64,000 bases of DNA, from contig NZ_CP031153.1 of the NCBI RefSeq assembly GCF_003352465.1, forward strand, positions 4,674,001 through 4,738,000, given 5' to 3'. Below, in pieces: positions 27,201 to 42,200 of the stretch. Position 1 is the first letter of the stretch. The number at the start of each line of letters is the position of its first letter. Source of the stretch: Kordia sp. SMS9. Its GTDB lineage: Bacteria; Bacteroidota; Bacteroidia; Flavobacteriales; Flavobacteriaceae. The translations under genes were made by a program, and so were the position numbers. The notes below the pieces were generated by a model, which was not told the origin of the DNA, searched no databases, and was given only the letters and a program-made list of their open reading frames with translations.

Positions 27201-30200
27201 GAGAAACATACCAAAGCTTCCAGACTAATAAAAGAGAAACTCTCAGGAAAGTATGGTCCTTTATTTATCATATTTTGGGCGTTTTTTCCGTTTGTCCCTA
27301 CCGATTTGATTTGTTATACCGCTGGCGCGATGAAGATTAATCCTGTCGTTTTTGGAGTAAGTCTTTTTATTGGAGAATTGATTTTGTGTGCTGTCTACAT
27401 CTACGGAAGTGCCTATTTTATATAATATTAATGTATAGATTTTTGAGAATAATTTGATGAAATTCTGCCAAATCGTACGGTTTGATGATAAAATCGTTCA
27501 TTCCCGCTTCGTAAATTCGATCGCGTATTTGATCTTCTTCTACGGCAGTTAACGCTATAATTGGCGTTTTTTGATCTGTTTCACGAATGCGTTTCGTGGT
27601 TTCTATTCCGTCAATTCGTGGCATATTAATGTCCATCAAAATTAAATCGAATGTACTTTCTTTCAGCACATCAATCGCATCCAAACCATCTTCAGCAACA
27701 TCGCATTGAAAGCCTTTATTTTGAAGAATTCGCTTAGTTACCACACGATTTATTTTATTATCATCTACAATCAAAATAGTTTTTTCAATTGTATTTATCG
27801 TCTGAATTGGCATCGAAACATTTTTCGTGGAAAGCTCTGTACTTTCTTCAAAAGCAATGGAAAATGAAAACTCTGTCCCATTACCTTCTTCACTTTTTAG
27901 TAAAATATCACTATCAAAAAGCAATAACAATCGTTTTACAATCGACAACCCTAAGCCCGTTCCTTGATAGTTTTTTTCAATAGGACGCAATTGCACAAAC
28001 TTATCAAAGACAGAAACTTGCTTTTCTTCTGGAATTCCAATTCCATCATCTTGAATGACAAATTTAATCGAATGTGTTTTGCCTTCACTTCCTTCAGATT
28101 CTAGACGAATCCAAATGTTTCCATTTTCAGTAAACTTGATTGCATTTCCAATCAAATTCATCAAAATTTGAGATAAGCGTACCGAATCGCCCAATAGAAT
28201 TTCTGGAATGTTTGGATCAATTTCTTGATGGACTTTATTTTTATTTTGACTTGCCGCGAAACTGAACGAGTTCACGACTTCATTCATCAAATTCTTCACA
28301 TTAAACGGAATGCTTTCTAGCTTTACACCTTGCGATTCTATCTTATTGATCTGCAATACATTGTTTATTAACGAGAGTAAATATGTACTTGAAAATTTGA
28401 GTGATTTAAAGTTCTCATTATTTTTTAAGCTTGGAAAATCTTCTGATAATAACGAAGTTAAACCAACAACGCCATACATAGGTGTTCGTAATTCGTGACT
28501 TACCGTAGAGAAAAATTGGGCTTTTAAATTTGCCTGTGATTCGGCTTCTTCTTTCGCTTCTCTCAATTGTGCATTTTTAGAGCGAAGTTTGTTCAATGCT
28601 TTGTTCCTAAATTTGTAGTTTTTAAACATATTGATCAACAGTAAAATCAAGATAAAACCCGCAATCATCAACACATACGAGATTTGTTGTGACTTTTTCA
28701 TAATGGTTTCCTGCGACTTTTGCTCTTTTTTTACACGCTCTAAGTCATTTTTATAATCTTCAACCTCAAACTTTGCCAAGGCTTTCTGATTCTCTTCTAT
28801 TTTTGTTCTATTGAATACTGAATCTCTATATTTTAAATGTGTTTGCAATCGGTTAAAAGCAAGTTTATGTTTTCCTTGTCTATCTGCTAACCGAGAATAG
28901 TAATCATAAATTTCAGTCAACTCTTCCAGTTTTTCTGCTTTTTCTGAATAGGCAATCGCATCCTGAAAATACGTATCAGATACCTCTAAATTGTTTTTAT
29001 GCAAATGATAACGACCTAATAAATAGCAGATTTGTCCTTTTGCAGAATTGTCTCCATGTTTGGTAAAAATTAGCTGTTCCGATTTTTCCAAATAGGGAAA
29101 TGCCGTATCATACTCATTTTTATCTGCGTACGTCCAGCCAATATTGATGATTGGTGTCAATATTTCAGAAGTATCTTTTATTTTTTCAGCTAAGCGCAAC
29201 GATTCTTTATAATAAATAAGGGCAGAATCGGTTTTTTTGAAACCTTCCGAATATAAATTCGCAAGATTATTGTACACCCAACCTTTAATGGTATCATTAT
29301 CTACTTTTTGAGAAAACCGTAAAGATTCTAAGTAATTTTTTTTGGCTTTAGAAAATTCTGACACTCCATCATACGACAATCCTAATTCATTGTAAAATAA
29401 GGTTAAGAAATAATAATCGTTAATTTGGTTTGCAAACTTAATTCCAGTATTTGCTGCTTCAATAGCTTCTCTGTACTGATACTTGTAATAGGTTTCAGAC
29501 GCAATATTGATATATTTGGAAATACTATCGCGAATTTGTTCTTCTTGCAGGTCTTGACTCCGTGCAGGAAAAATCATCAGTAGGTATAAAATGGTGGTAG
29601 TTCGTAGTACGTTTTTCAAAGATTTGAGTTTTAAAAACATCCTAAAATACGAAAAAATACCATAGTAAAATACTTTCAAAAAAAATCTTTAGAGAGAAAT
29701 AGCGTACAGCATCTTTAGCAATACCATTTTGGTAAAAATAAAAACAATGATATCTTGTAGCAAATTACAATTGAGCGTTGTGCTCATTATATAAAACCTC
29801 TCGAAAATGAATGCTTTTCATCTCGCTTTTAAAGTAAAAGATATTGAATTAACTCGAAAATTTTATGTGGAAATGTTAGGTTGCCCTGAAGGCCGTTCAA
29901 CAGAAAACTGGATTGATTTTAATTTTTTTGGACATCAATTAACAGGGCATGTGAGTGATAACATTCCAACACTTGATTATTGTGGAAAAGTGGACGGAAT
30001 TAACGTGCCAATTCCACATTTTGGCTGCTTGTTGACGATTCCTCAATTTGAAAACTTACAGCAAACCTTTGAAGCAAATGCTATTGAATTTGTCGTGAAA
30101 CCGCAAACACGCTATGCTGGACAAACTGGAGAACAACGCACGATGTTTGTGTTTGATTTTAGCGGAAATCCGTTAGAATTCAAGGCTTTTTCTGATGAAA

Positions 30201-33200
30201 AGGAAGTATTTACCAAATAATGTATACATTAGAGACATGAATGCTATAAAACTCCCTTTCGAATTTGAGCCCGATATCATGAAAAAAGAATTGGCTCAAT
30301 TTTCAGATAAAGACTATCAAGACATCTACAATCCGTCTGTGGAATTGGAAACCTTGTGGTTAAAGCACTTCATTGAACCCAAAAACGGTCCAGATGGTTT
30401 GCCCGTTTTTCAACCGAATGATGCTCTAAAAAAATGTCCGTACTTACTTTCTATTTTTGAGATGTTTCAATGCAATGTAGAAACCTTTCGTGTACATACC
30501 TTAGATCCTGGTGCCAGCATTCAAAAACATCGCGATACAGGCTATAGTTTTGAACTTGGACAAGTCCGTCTTCATATTCCTGTGCAAACGAATGATAAGG
30601 TCGAAATTTTAGTAGAAGACAAGCCTATTCCGATGAAAGCTGGCGAATGTTGGTATTGCAACTTCAACATTGAACATGAAGTCAGAAACAACAGCGATCA
30701 ACCACGCGTGCATCTAATTTTAGACTGCATTGTCAATGATTGGCTGACGCATGTGTTTAAACTGGCTGAAAATTCTTAGACTTCTATTAGTAATCGCGAG
30801 TTTCATTATCATTGTTGGAACAAGTTTATAAACTCGCTCCAACTATAGTTTTTTTTTGCAGCAAAGCTGCTCGTGCAATTCGTAGACTGAGTTTATCGAA
30901 GTTTAACGAATCAACTTCTTATATTTAATACGTTTCGGCATCAAGTCGCCACCCAAACGTTTCTTTTTATTTTCTTCATAATCGGAGAAACTTCCTTCAA
31001 AGAAATATACTTGCGAATCGCCTTCAAAAGCTAAGATATGTGTACAGATACGATCTAAAAACCATCTATCATGCGAAATGACTACCGCACAACCTGCAAA
31101 GTTTTCCAAACCTTCTTCCAACGCTCGCAACGTGTTTACATCCAAGTCGTTTGTTGGCTCATCTAGTAACAATACGTTTCCTTCTTCTTTGAGTGTCATG
31201 GCTAAATGCAGACGATTTCGTTCTCCACCAGAAAGTGTATCTACTTTTTTGTTTTGCTCGCTTCCTGCAAAGTTGAATCGACTTAAATAGGCTCTCGAAT
31301 TTACTTGTTTTCCGCCCATCATCACCAATTCCTGCTCGTCAGAGAAGTTTGCCCAAATGGATTTATTCGGATCAATGTTAGAGTGCGACTGATCTACATA
31401 CGCGATTTTTGCCGTTTCTCCTACCGTAAATGTTCCTTTATCCGGTGTTTCTTCGCCCATAATCATTTTGAAAATGGTCGTTTTACCAGCTCCGTTTGGA
31501 CCAATAACGCCCACAATTCCTGCTTGTGGTAAGTTGAAGTTTAAATCTTCATATAATAGTTTGTCACCAAATGCTTTTGAAACACCTGTAGCTTCAATCA
31601 CATTGGTTCCTAAACGTGGACCGTTTGGAATGTAAATTTCCAACTTTGCGTCCATTTGTTTTTGATCTTGACTCATCAATTTGTCATAGTTCTTCAAACG
31701 TGCTTTTTGCTTTGTTTGACGACCTTTGGCTCCTTGACGAACCCATTCTAATTCGCGTTCTAATGTTTTTTGACGTTTGGAAGCCGTTTTGCTTTCCTGC
31801 GCCATACGTTTCGATTTTTGATCTAACCAAGAAGAATAGTTTCCTTTCCACGGAATGCCTTCTCCTCGATCCAATTCTAAAATCCAACCAGCAACATTAT
31901 CTAAGAAATACCTATCGTGCGTTACCGCAATCACAGTTCCTTTGTATTGTGCCAAATGATGCTCTAACCAATGTACAGATTCTGCATCCAAGTGGTTGGT
32001 AGGCTCATCAAGTAATAAAATTTCTGGTTCTTGTAATAACAAACGACACAAAGCAACTCTACGACGTTCTCCACCAGAAAGTACGCCAATCAGTTTGTCT
32101 GGCTCAGGCGTACGCAATGCGTCCATGGCAATTTCTAACTTGGTATCTAGTTCCCAAGCATTAGAAGCGTCAATTTTGTCTTGTAAATCTGCTTGTTGTG
32201 CCATCAACTTGTCCATTTTGTCTGCATCAGAATATACTTCTTCCAATCCAAACATGTCGTTGATTTTGTTGTATTCATCAAGAATGGCTACCGTTTCGGC
32301 AACTCCTTCTTTAACAACTTCCATCACCGTTTTAGTTTCGTCTAATTGTGGTTCTTGTTCTAAATAGCCAACCTTGTATCCTGGCGAAAACGTAACATCA
32401 CCTTGATAGTTTTTCTCTACGCCAGCAATGATTTTTAGTAAGGTAGACTTACCAGAACCGTTGAGACCGAGAATCCCGATTTTAGCTCCGTAGAAAAAAC
32501 TGAGGTATATATCTTTTAAAACTTGTTTGTTGGTACTTTGATAGGTTTTAGAAACCCTATTCATGGAAAAGATAACTTTCTTATCGTCTGACATAATAAT
32601 AATGTGTTGGTTATTTGCTAGAAGACAAATATACATAAATGTCGTAGCATTCGCACGTATATTTTGAGATTGAAAGATGAAAAGATTGAATGATGTAAAA
32701 ATTAAATTTTCACTCAATAACAATTCGCGAAAGCAAAAAAATACTTTTAAAAAGCAAACTTTTTAAACCGAATCAAAATTCTGATTTCCAGAACTTTAAA
32801 ACACTAAACATATAAACCTTTAAACTTTTTTAAAAAAAATTACACTTTTTAAAAACCGTCCGCTAATGGTTCTCGTATATAAAACCGTAATACAATAAAA
32901 ATCTAATTAAACTTTTAAAATTATGAAACGAGTAACAACCATTTTAGGAATTAGTATTGTGTTGGTGGGAAGTTTCTTTTTGATTGCAGCCGATCATATT
33001 GAAGCGCCTGCCGTACAAGGAACATCCGCAGACATTACCGATTTCTACGCCTTTCAGGGAGCAGACAACAATTCTATAGCATTTGTGGTAAACACACAAG
33101 GATTGTTGAGTCCGGCAGCAACAGGAAATGCTGCTTTTGACGAAAACACATTGATTGAAATTAATATTGATACGTCGGGAGACAATGTGGAAGATTTAGT

Positions 33201-36200
33201 GATTCAAGCAATTCCACGTGGAGATCGTATGTACTTTTTTGGTCCCGTAGCACCTAGTGCAACAGGATTGAACAGCGTTATCGAAACTTCGGGAACGGAA
33301 TCTTTTGTAGAAATCACTAATTACGGAGCTAACGCCATTACTGCAACGAACAACGGAATGCAATTTTTTGCAGGTCCAAGAGATGATCCGTTTTTTATGG
33401 ATTTTGCGCAGTACGGCGAAATCATCGCAGGAAATGCTACAAGTTTTAACGATCCTGGGACAGACACGTTTGCAGGAAGCAATGTACTATCAATCGTAGT
33501 TGAAGTACCAAAATCACAAATTGGCGGTACAGGAACTATCAATGTTTGGGCGGAAGCCAAAGGAAAACAATAAGTAAACAATCATTCACACATAAAAAAT
33601 ATTATCATGAAAACTATACAATCTATTTTCGGAATAGCACTTTTAAGCGCCGTGATGCTGACAAGTTGTTCTTCTGACGACAATACTATCGTAATTGACA
33701 GCACACCCGATTTCTCAGGAACTTATGCACAGGAAGACCAAATGGGAAGACCTGCAATCAATACTGTTTTTGTAGGATCGGCAAGTAAAGATATGTTTAA
33801 CACTACGATTCCATCGCAACAAAATGCTGCTTTTCAAGGCATTTTTCAAACAAATTTAACTGCGTTGAGTCCAGCTTTTGCCAATCCTGGCGATCAAAAT
33901 GCATTGGGACAAGATGCCGCAGCCTTTACAGGTTTGTTAGCAACCGACGTTTTAAATGTTTCTTTAGATGGAACCACCACATTTTTTGACGGAACCAATG
34001 TTTTAACTGGTCGCGCATTAGCGGACGACGTTATTACCGTAGAATTATTACTAATTTTTGGAGGCGAAGACTTCACAGAAAACCCAACTCTTTCTGATGA
34101 CAATGTTGATGCGAACGACAAGCCTTTTTTGTCCTCCTTTCCATACTTAGCCTCACCGTGGTAAGTTAATTATCTGATTTGCTGAGAGAGCATTTGGCAC
34201 ACTAGTTTTTTGTTTTTAATTAATTCTACGATCAAGCTAGATGCTCTCTTTTTAACTTTTCAAATGTAGTCACCATTATAAAAAACAATCCAATGAAAAA
34301 TACTATCGCCTTTCAACTACTTGGAGTAAGCTTACTGTTACTAAGTTGTACGTCTGCTCCATCACAAAAAATCACCAATGCTACATCGTATAATTCGTAT
34401 ATAGCAGTTGCTGAAAATACAAATGAGCAAACAGCAAACGAAATTTATACATTTTGGTCAAAAAAACTTGAAAAATCCCCAAATCAATATCCGTATCATG
34501 CAAAAGTTGCAAGTGCACATTCTCAGCTGTTTAAGGCAACTGGCGAAATTTCTCATTTATTGGAAGCGGCTTCGCATTTGGAGCTTTTGAATGAACGGAC
34601 ACAATATCAACAGGCAAGTCACCTTCGTAGTTTGGCTCGCAATTACATTTCACAACACCGTTTTCAAGAAGCATTGGCATTATTACAAAAAGCAGAAGTT
34701 TTGGGTGAAAATTTGCAAGCGACACAAAAGATGTTGTTTGATGTACATTTAGAACTTGGAAGCACGGAAGAAGCGTCGACCTACCTCAACATTTTTAAAA
34801 ATGAACATAGTTTTGATGCTATGATTCGTTTGTCAAAATGGTACGATCATAAAGGAAAATTATTGGCAGCCATTAAGATGATGGAAAAAGCCAAATGGAA
34901 AGTAGAAGATGCAAATAACAAGTATTTAAAGCAATGGGCGTACACGAATTTGGCAGACTTTTACGGTCACGCCGGAAGAATTAAAGATGCCTACGATCAC
35001 TATTTGAAAGCTTTGAAACTAGATGCAAACGATGCGTATGCGAAAAAAGGAATTGCGTGGATTGTGTTTTCGTACGAGCAGAATCCAACAGAAGCCTTGC
35101 GAATTTTGAATACGATCATGACACAACACGCATCACCTGATTATTACTTATTAAAAGCAGAAATTGCTGAATTTATGGAAGAAAGTGCTGAAAAAGAACA
35201 AAACCTTCACGCATTTATGAATGCTATTAAGGATGAAAAGTATGGTGTGATGTACAATTCGTATGCAATTTCGATGCTCTCGGAAGAGTTAAATAATACT
35301 GAAAAAGCGTTAGAATTAGCTGAAGAAGAAGTCAAACTACGTCCCACAGCGCAAGCATACGATTTGTTGGCTTGGACGTATCATTTGCAAGGAAACTCGG
35401 AAAAAGCACTAGAAATTATAGAACAACACGTGATTGACAAAACGTTTGAACCTGTAGCGATGTATCATGTAGCTGAGATTTTAAAAGCAAACGGAAACAC
35501 AAACAACATAGCAACTATAAAAGCGGAATTATTGGACAGCAGTTTTGAACTTGGTCCTGTCATGACGCAAAAAATACAACGATTATAAGTATACAATTCG
35601 TAAAAAACTAACTTTTTGTTAGGCGATTGGTTTTTATTGAAAAAGGCACTTTGTGAGGAAGTGTCTTTTTTTAAGGTGAATTAGTAGTTTTTTCTGGAAT
35701 CGGCGGTGGCGGTGGAATTGGAAATTTATTCAATTCCAATCGTATTGTGAGAGGAAGTAGTTTCTGTAAACTGTCTAATTGATGGCTTGAAACATCGCAG
35801 ATAGTTTTCTTGAAAAATTCTGTTGTGCGTTTGCGATAACTTAACACATACCCTTTTTTAATATTTACAAACGTTTTTTCAATACTGTCTTTTGGTGTAT
35901 CTGTTTCCCAACTTAGAGACGTTTTTTTGTAATTTATTTTCTTGCGATTCAGTAAATTTGCTTCTAACCAATACGTTATGGAATCAATCGCGACAAGTTC
36001 TTGTTCTACAAGCAATACACCTTCTTTATTTAACGAAATCTGTGCTTCGTCTCGTCTTATAAAACAACTAATAATTCCATCAACACAGAAGATTTTATGT
36101 AATTGCACAGTTACCGCATTATTATTCGCTAAGATTACTCCGAAATTTGCAGGTTTTTGACATAAATCTATTCCGAGTTGTTTTTCAATGTAACTCATCA

Positions 36201-39200
36201 ACGGCTTCGCTTCAAGCTGATAGTCTAAAGTAATTTTTTGGAGTGAATCTGGAAGAGAAAATACTCTTTTTTCATTGGCACAAAATGCATCTTCAACTTT
36301 CAATCGATCACACGCCGCAAAAAACAACATGATCAACAACAACAGGTATAAAAATTTTATCTTTTTCATCAAATGAAGATTGGTCGTTTTTGGTTAGATC
36401 ATTATAGATAAACGTTAAAAAGAGTATTCAAACTTAATTTTACAATTAATACGCAACGATGTCAACGTGCTTTATAGTAACTTAATTAGTATTTTTTAAC
36501 CAAAAATTATACCACAAAAAAAGAAATTTTAAATCGTTGATAGTAAACAAAAAATCAATTTCACATGTAAAAGTTACAGATTCCAAAATTAGAAGCGGTG
36601 GAATAAGTGCGGTATTAACACAATGCAGAAACGACTGTTGTGTATCATTTTTTAATAGCTATCCCGCAGTTTGTTAAGAGAATTTACAAAAATAGCAGAC
36701 TGTAAAAAGTTCGCTTTTTTATATCTTAAAAGTATTTTTTCATTAAGGATTCGAAGCTACCACACCAAGTGTATACAATTGCTCCAACGTTGGCGATTCG
36801 CTTCCACCTGCGGGTTCTAAGGTAATTCCGAAGGCTTCGGATTCGTTGGCGTTTTCTAAATCGAACACTTTGTCGGTATCTGTTGTGAAATTGTCTATCA
36901 CGCCCAAACTCGTTGGCGTTAACGGATTGAGTTTTAAAGACCAAACCTGATATACTTTTCCTGCTGGCGGATCTGGCAAGCCTTGTAAATCTAAGTAGAC
37001 ATTGTTCGATTTTTTATCCCAATATACTTTTGCGTAGGATTCTGGTGAAACAGCTTGTCCGCCCAATGGTACTGAAATGATATCTTTGGTTCGCAACACG
37101 TTTAACAAATCGTTGGCGGCAGTTAAATCGCTATTGGCTTCATATATTTGTTTTTTCAACGCTTCTCGCTCTGCACGTACCATCTCGATTTCAGATTCCA
37201 AATCGTTATTCAATACCATCGTAAATAGTAATCCTGTGGCAAGTACAACCGCGGCTGCCCAACCTGCATAACGAAATATAGAACGCTCTTTTTTCAATGG
37301 AATGACAGGAATTTCAGCTTCCTTAGCATCCGAAAGTTGTAATTTTTCTTTAATCGAATCAAAAACAGCAGTTGTATCTTTTTGCGCCGTAGCTGCGGTC
37401 AAACTTAGCACAGCAGCTTCAATAGAAAGTACTTCTTGCATCACTTCTGGATATTGTTGCATCATGGCATACACTTGCTCGTTTTCTTGTTCAGAAAGCG
37501 CGCCTGCTACATACAGTTCTAAAATTCCAGATGCTATGTATTCTTTGCTATCCATTTATACGTTGAGTACTTTTCTAAGTTCGCTAATACAGTTTCTATT
37601 TCGAGTTTTTACAGTTCCTAAGGGAATATCTAGTGTTTCCGCCGTTTCTTTTTGTGTGTATCCTTTAAAATAAATATAATCTATGATTTGTTTGCACTTT
37701 TCTGCCAGTTTTCCAACATACTTTTTAATGCCAATGGCATTTACTTGCCGATCTAAATTATCATTGCTTTCAATACTATGTACGTAATAATCAATGTCTT
37801 GGTTTTGTTGGGTGTTTTTGTAGGACTTGGAACGTACTTTGTCAATCGCCGCATTCCGAGCAATATTGAGCAACCACGTAAAAAAACGCCCTTTTTTGGC
37901 GGTGTACGTATCTGATTTATTCCAAGCTTTTATAAACACATCTTGCATTACTTCTGTGGCAATAGTATCATTCTTCACAATCGTATTAACGACACCAAAA
38001 ATGCTATCGTTATACATATCGTACAACGATTCAAACGCTTTGGCATCTTTATTTTTAAATTGTTCTATGAGTTGTTCTAACTCCATGTAATGAAATTGCT
38101 TTTCGTATAAAATATGCTTTCACACATACAAAGTAAAACTACAATATTTCAGTCAAACTTCAACTTTTTACTACAAAAAAAGCTTCCAAAACTGGAAGCC
38201 TTATGTGTATTGTATTGATGATTGGTGTTACACTCTACCTTTCAGCGCATTAAAAACCCACGCAATGGCAAAAAATCCAATTCCTACTGCTGAAAAACCG
38301 ATAGCAGCAACTTCTTCATATTTAATAACTCCTAAAACTATTAGCCCAATGCCAACGATAATCATAATCCATGTAGCCCAAGCTAATACTGTATTTTTAT
38401 TCATTCCCATAGTGTATTGTTTTGGCGCATCTTTTATGTAAACTTCGAGTTCCTCGGCTTACATAAAAGTCAGGCTTTCGGTAGTCGCTCTCTTCGAGGA
38501 GCTTCAACAATACCTCAATCCTTTGCGCTTTCATGAATTGCAAATATCGAATATTTAATCTAAAAATTAAAAAAAATAATTTTATCACACGGATTGACTT
38601 CTTAAAAAGTTTCAAAAAAGTACACACATATTTTAGTATATTTATCAAAAATTAGCTTAAAAATTAAATTCCCATTTATGAAGAAAAAACTTTCCCTAAT
38701 TATACTTTTAGTTGTTTCCTTTTTTATCAGCTGTAATTCTTATAAATCTGCTTCAAACAGTGATGAAGCTCCTAAATTAGCCAATTCGCTACTTTGGAAA
38801 ATTTCTGGAAAAGACATCACAAAACCATCGTATTTATATGGAACTATTCACTTGACATGTGATTATACATACACGGACAAGCTCAGAAAAGCGTTTGACG
38901 AAACCGAGCGTTTGGTATTGGAAATTGACATGACCGATCCGAAATTACAAGCCAATATGATGAAGCTTCTTTTTATGAAAGACGGAAAAACCATTAAAGG
39001 CATGATGAGTGATGAAGATTACAAAACATTGTCTGACTTTTTTAAGAAACAGGTTGGTGTCGATTTAACAATGTTCAACACCATGAAACCGTTTGCCATT
39101 ACCGCAACGTTGACACAGAAAATGGCAGTGTGCGATAACGGAACAGCTTATGAAACAGAATTTATGAAAGTTGCCAAAGAACAAAAAGAAGAGGTGATTG

Positions 39201-42200
39201 GATTGGAAACTATTGAAGATCAAATGAAAGTTTTTGATAATATTCCCTATGAAGAACAACTGAAATCCTTAGTGGAAATGGCGACAAGCGGCATGGAAGA
39301 AAGCAAAAAAAGCTTTGACAAAATGACCAAATATTACAATGCTGAAGATTTAGAAGGCCTAGTATCTGTCATGACCGAGCAAGGAATGGAAGCAGATTTT
39401 CAAGAAAGTCTCGTAGATCAACGCAACCGCAATTGGATTCCGTTAATTGAAAAAATCGCAACCGAAGCACCTGCTTTTATTGGTGTTGGTGCCTTGCATT
39501 TACCAGGCGAACAAGGTGTGATTAATTTATTGAGAAAACAAGGATATACGGTGGAGCCTGTCTATTAAGTTGCTTACGCAACTAGATATTAGATCGCTTC
39601 ACTTCGGCAAGCTCAGTGTGAACGCTTTTAGACCTGTTCCCGCGTAGGCGGAAATCTATTAATTCTTGATTCAAAGACTCAAAAACTCAAAGACTCAAAG
39701 ACTCAAAGACTCAAAGACTCAAAAACTCAAAGACTCAAAGACTCAAAAACTAAAAAATCCGCAATGATTGAAACATTGCGGATTTTTAGTTCTATTTTTC
39801 GGCTTTTACAACTTCGCAGCCAAACGACTTCCTTGATCTATGGCGCGTTTTGCATCTAATTCTGCGGCAATGTCTGCGCCACCAATAACGTGAACAGTCA
39901 TTCCTTTTGCTTGTAGCGGATCTAATAATTCTTTGAGCGGTGTTTGTCCTGCACAAATGACAATGTTGTCCACCTCCAATATATTGGCTTCGTCATTTTT
40001 AGTGTAATGCAATCCTTGATCGTCAATTTTGGTATATTGCACTTCTCCGATGAAGTTTACTTTTTTCTTTTTTAAGTTCGTTCGGTGAATCCAACCGGTG
40101 GTTTTTCCTAAGTTTCCGCCAAATTTCCCTTTGCTTCGCTTAAACATAAAAATCTCTCGTGGCGAACCGTGAAATTCAGGTTTCATGTTTTCAATGCCGC
40201 CTCGCGCTTCCAAACTTTTGTCAATTCCCCATTCTGTCAACCACGCATCAATATTTTGGGAAGTCGATTCGCCTTCATGCGATAAATATTCAGAAACATC
40301 AAAACCAATTCCGCCAGCACCAATAACTGCCACACGTTTTCCGACAGGTTTTTTATGTTTTAAAACATCTAAATAGCTGAGCACTTTTTCGTGTGCTATG
40401 CCTTCAATTTTTGGTGTTCTCGGCTTGATTCCTGTTGCCAAAATGATTTCTTCAAAATTTCCTTGTGAAAGTTCGTCAGCAGTGACACGTTTGTTGAGTT
40501 GCAACTCTACATTGTGCAATTCGATTTGCCTGTTGAAATAGCGAATGGTTTCGTAGAATTCTTCTTTTCCTGGAATTTGTTTCGCAATATTAAACTGTCC
40601 ACCAACTTCTGCATGATCGTCAAATAGTGTTACTTCATGTCCACGTTGTGCAGCAATGGTTGCGGCTGCCATACCTGCAGGTCCTGCACCAATAACTGCT
40701 ACTTTCTTTTTAATTTTTGCAGGTTGATAATCGAATTCGGTTTCGTGACAGGCTCTCGGATTTACCAAACAACTCGCCACTTTTTTATTAAATATATGAT
40801 CTAAACACGCCTGATTACAAGCGATACAGGTATTAATCTCATCTGCTTTTTCTTCTGCCGCTTTGTTTACCCATTCGGCATCTGCTAAAAATGGGCGCGC
40901 CATGGAAATCATGTCTGCATGTCCGTCTGCCAATATTTTTTCAGCAACATTTGGCATATTGATTCTGTTGGAAGTAATTAATGGAATGGAAACTTCTTGC
41001 TTCATACGTTCTGTAATCCATGTGAACGCAGCTCTTGGTACAGACGTTGCTATGGTTGGAATTCGAGCTTCATGCCAACCAATTCCTGTATTGATGATGT
41101 TTGCACCAGCTTTTTCAATCGCTTTTCCAAGTTGTACCACTTCTTCCCAACTGCTTCCCTTTTCTACCAAATCGAGCATGGACAAACGATAGATAATGAT
41201 GAATTCTTCTCCAACTGCTTCTCGAACAGCTTTGATGATTTCAACAGCAAATTTCATACGATTGGCATAATTTCCTCCCCATTCATCCGAGCGTTTGTTG
41301 GTACGTTCCACAATAAACTGATTGATCAGATATCCTTCCGAACCCATGATTTCTACGCCGTCATATCCTGCTACTTTTGCCAACGAAGCTGATTTCGCGA
41401 AGTTTTTAATCGTTCGCTTTACACCATTTCCACTTAGTTTTTTTGGCTTGAAAGGTGTAATTGGTGATTTTATTGCGGATGGCGCTACATTCAACGGATG
41501 ATATCCGTAACGACCTGCATGTAAAATTTGCATACATATTTTTCCACCATTTTTATGTACTGCTTCCGTAATTACTTGATGTTTTTTTGCATGTTTTTTT
41601 GTACTCATACGAGCTCCAAAAGGCGCAAGCCAACCACGCACACTTGGTGCCATTCCTCCAGTAACAATCAATCCGACACCACCTTTGGCACGTTCGGCAT
41701 AGAAAGCTGCCATGCGTTCAAATCCGCTTTTTTCTTCTTCCAAACCTGTGTGCATGGAGCCCATTAACACCCGATTTTTGATGGTTGTAAATCCCAAATC
41801 TAACGGTTCAAAAATATGCTTGTATTTCATGGAAATTGATAATTTTTGTGGTTGTTTTAAAGATACTATAATTCTGCTAAAAAGAATCACTTATTTTACT
41901 ATGCGCGCATAATAGTATGCAAGATAGTTATTTTTTGAGAAGTACTTTAGATTTTTTTGGAATGAACTGTTAATGGAATTGATTGTAAAAGTAAAAAAGG
42001 TTGTTTGAAAAGATTTGAGGAGATTTTGAATCAAGTTCAAAATGACGTCTCAAAGGCTTTCAAACAACCTCTTTGAAGTGTGTTTTACAGTAACTTATTT
42101 AATTCAGCGGAACTTCCACAACAAGAATTTTGGAGTCTTCTTTGATGCTGATGTCTACATTTTCCGTTTCCCAAATACCAACTGCATCTTTTTGAGAAAG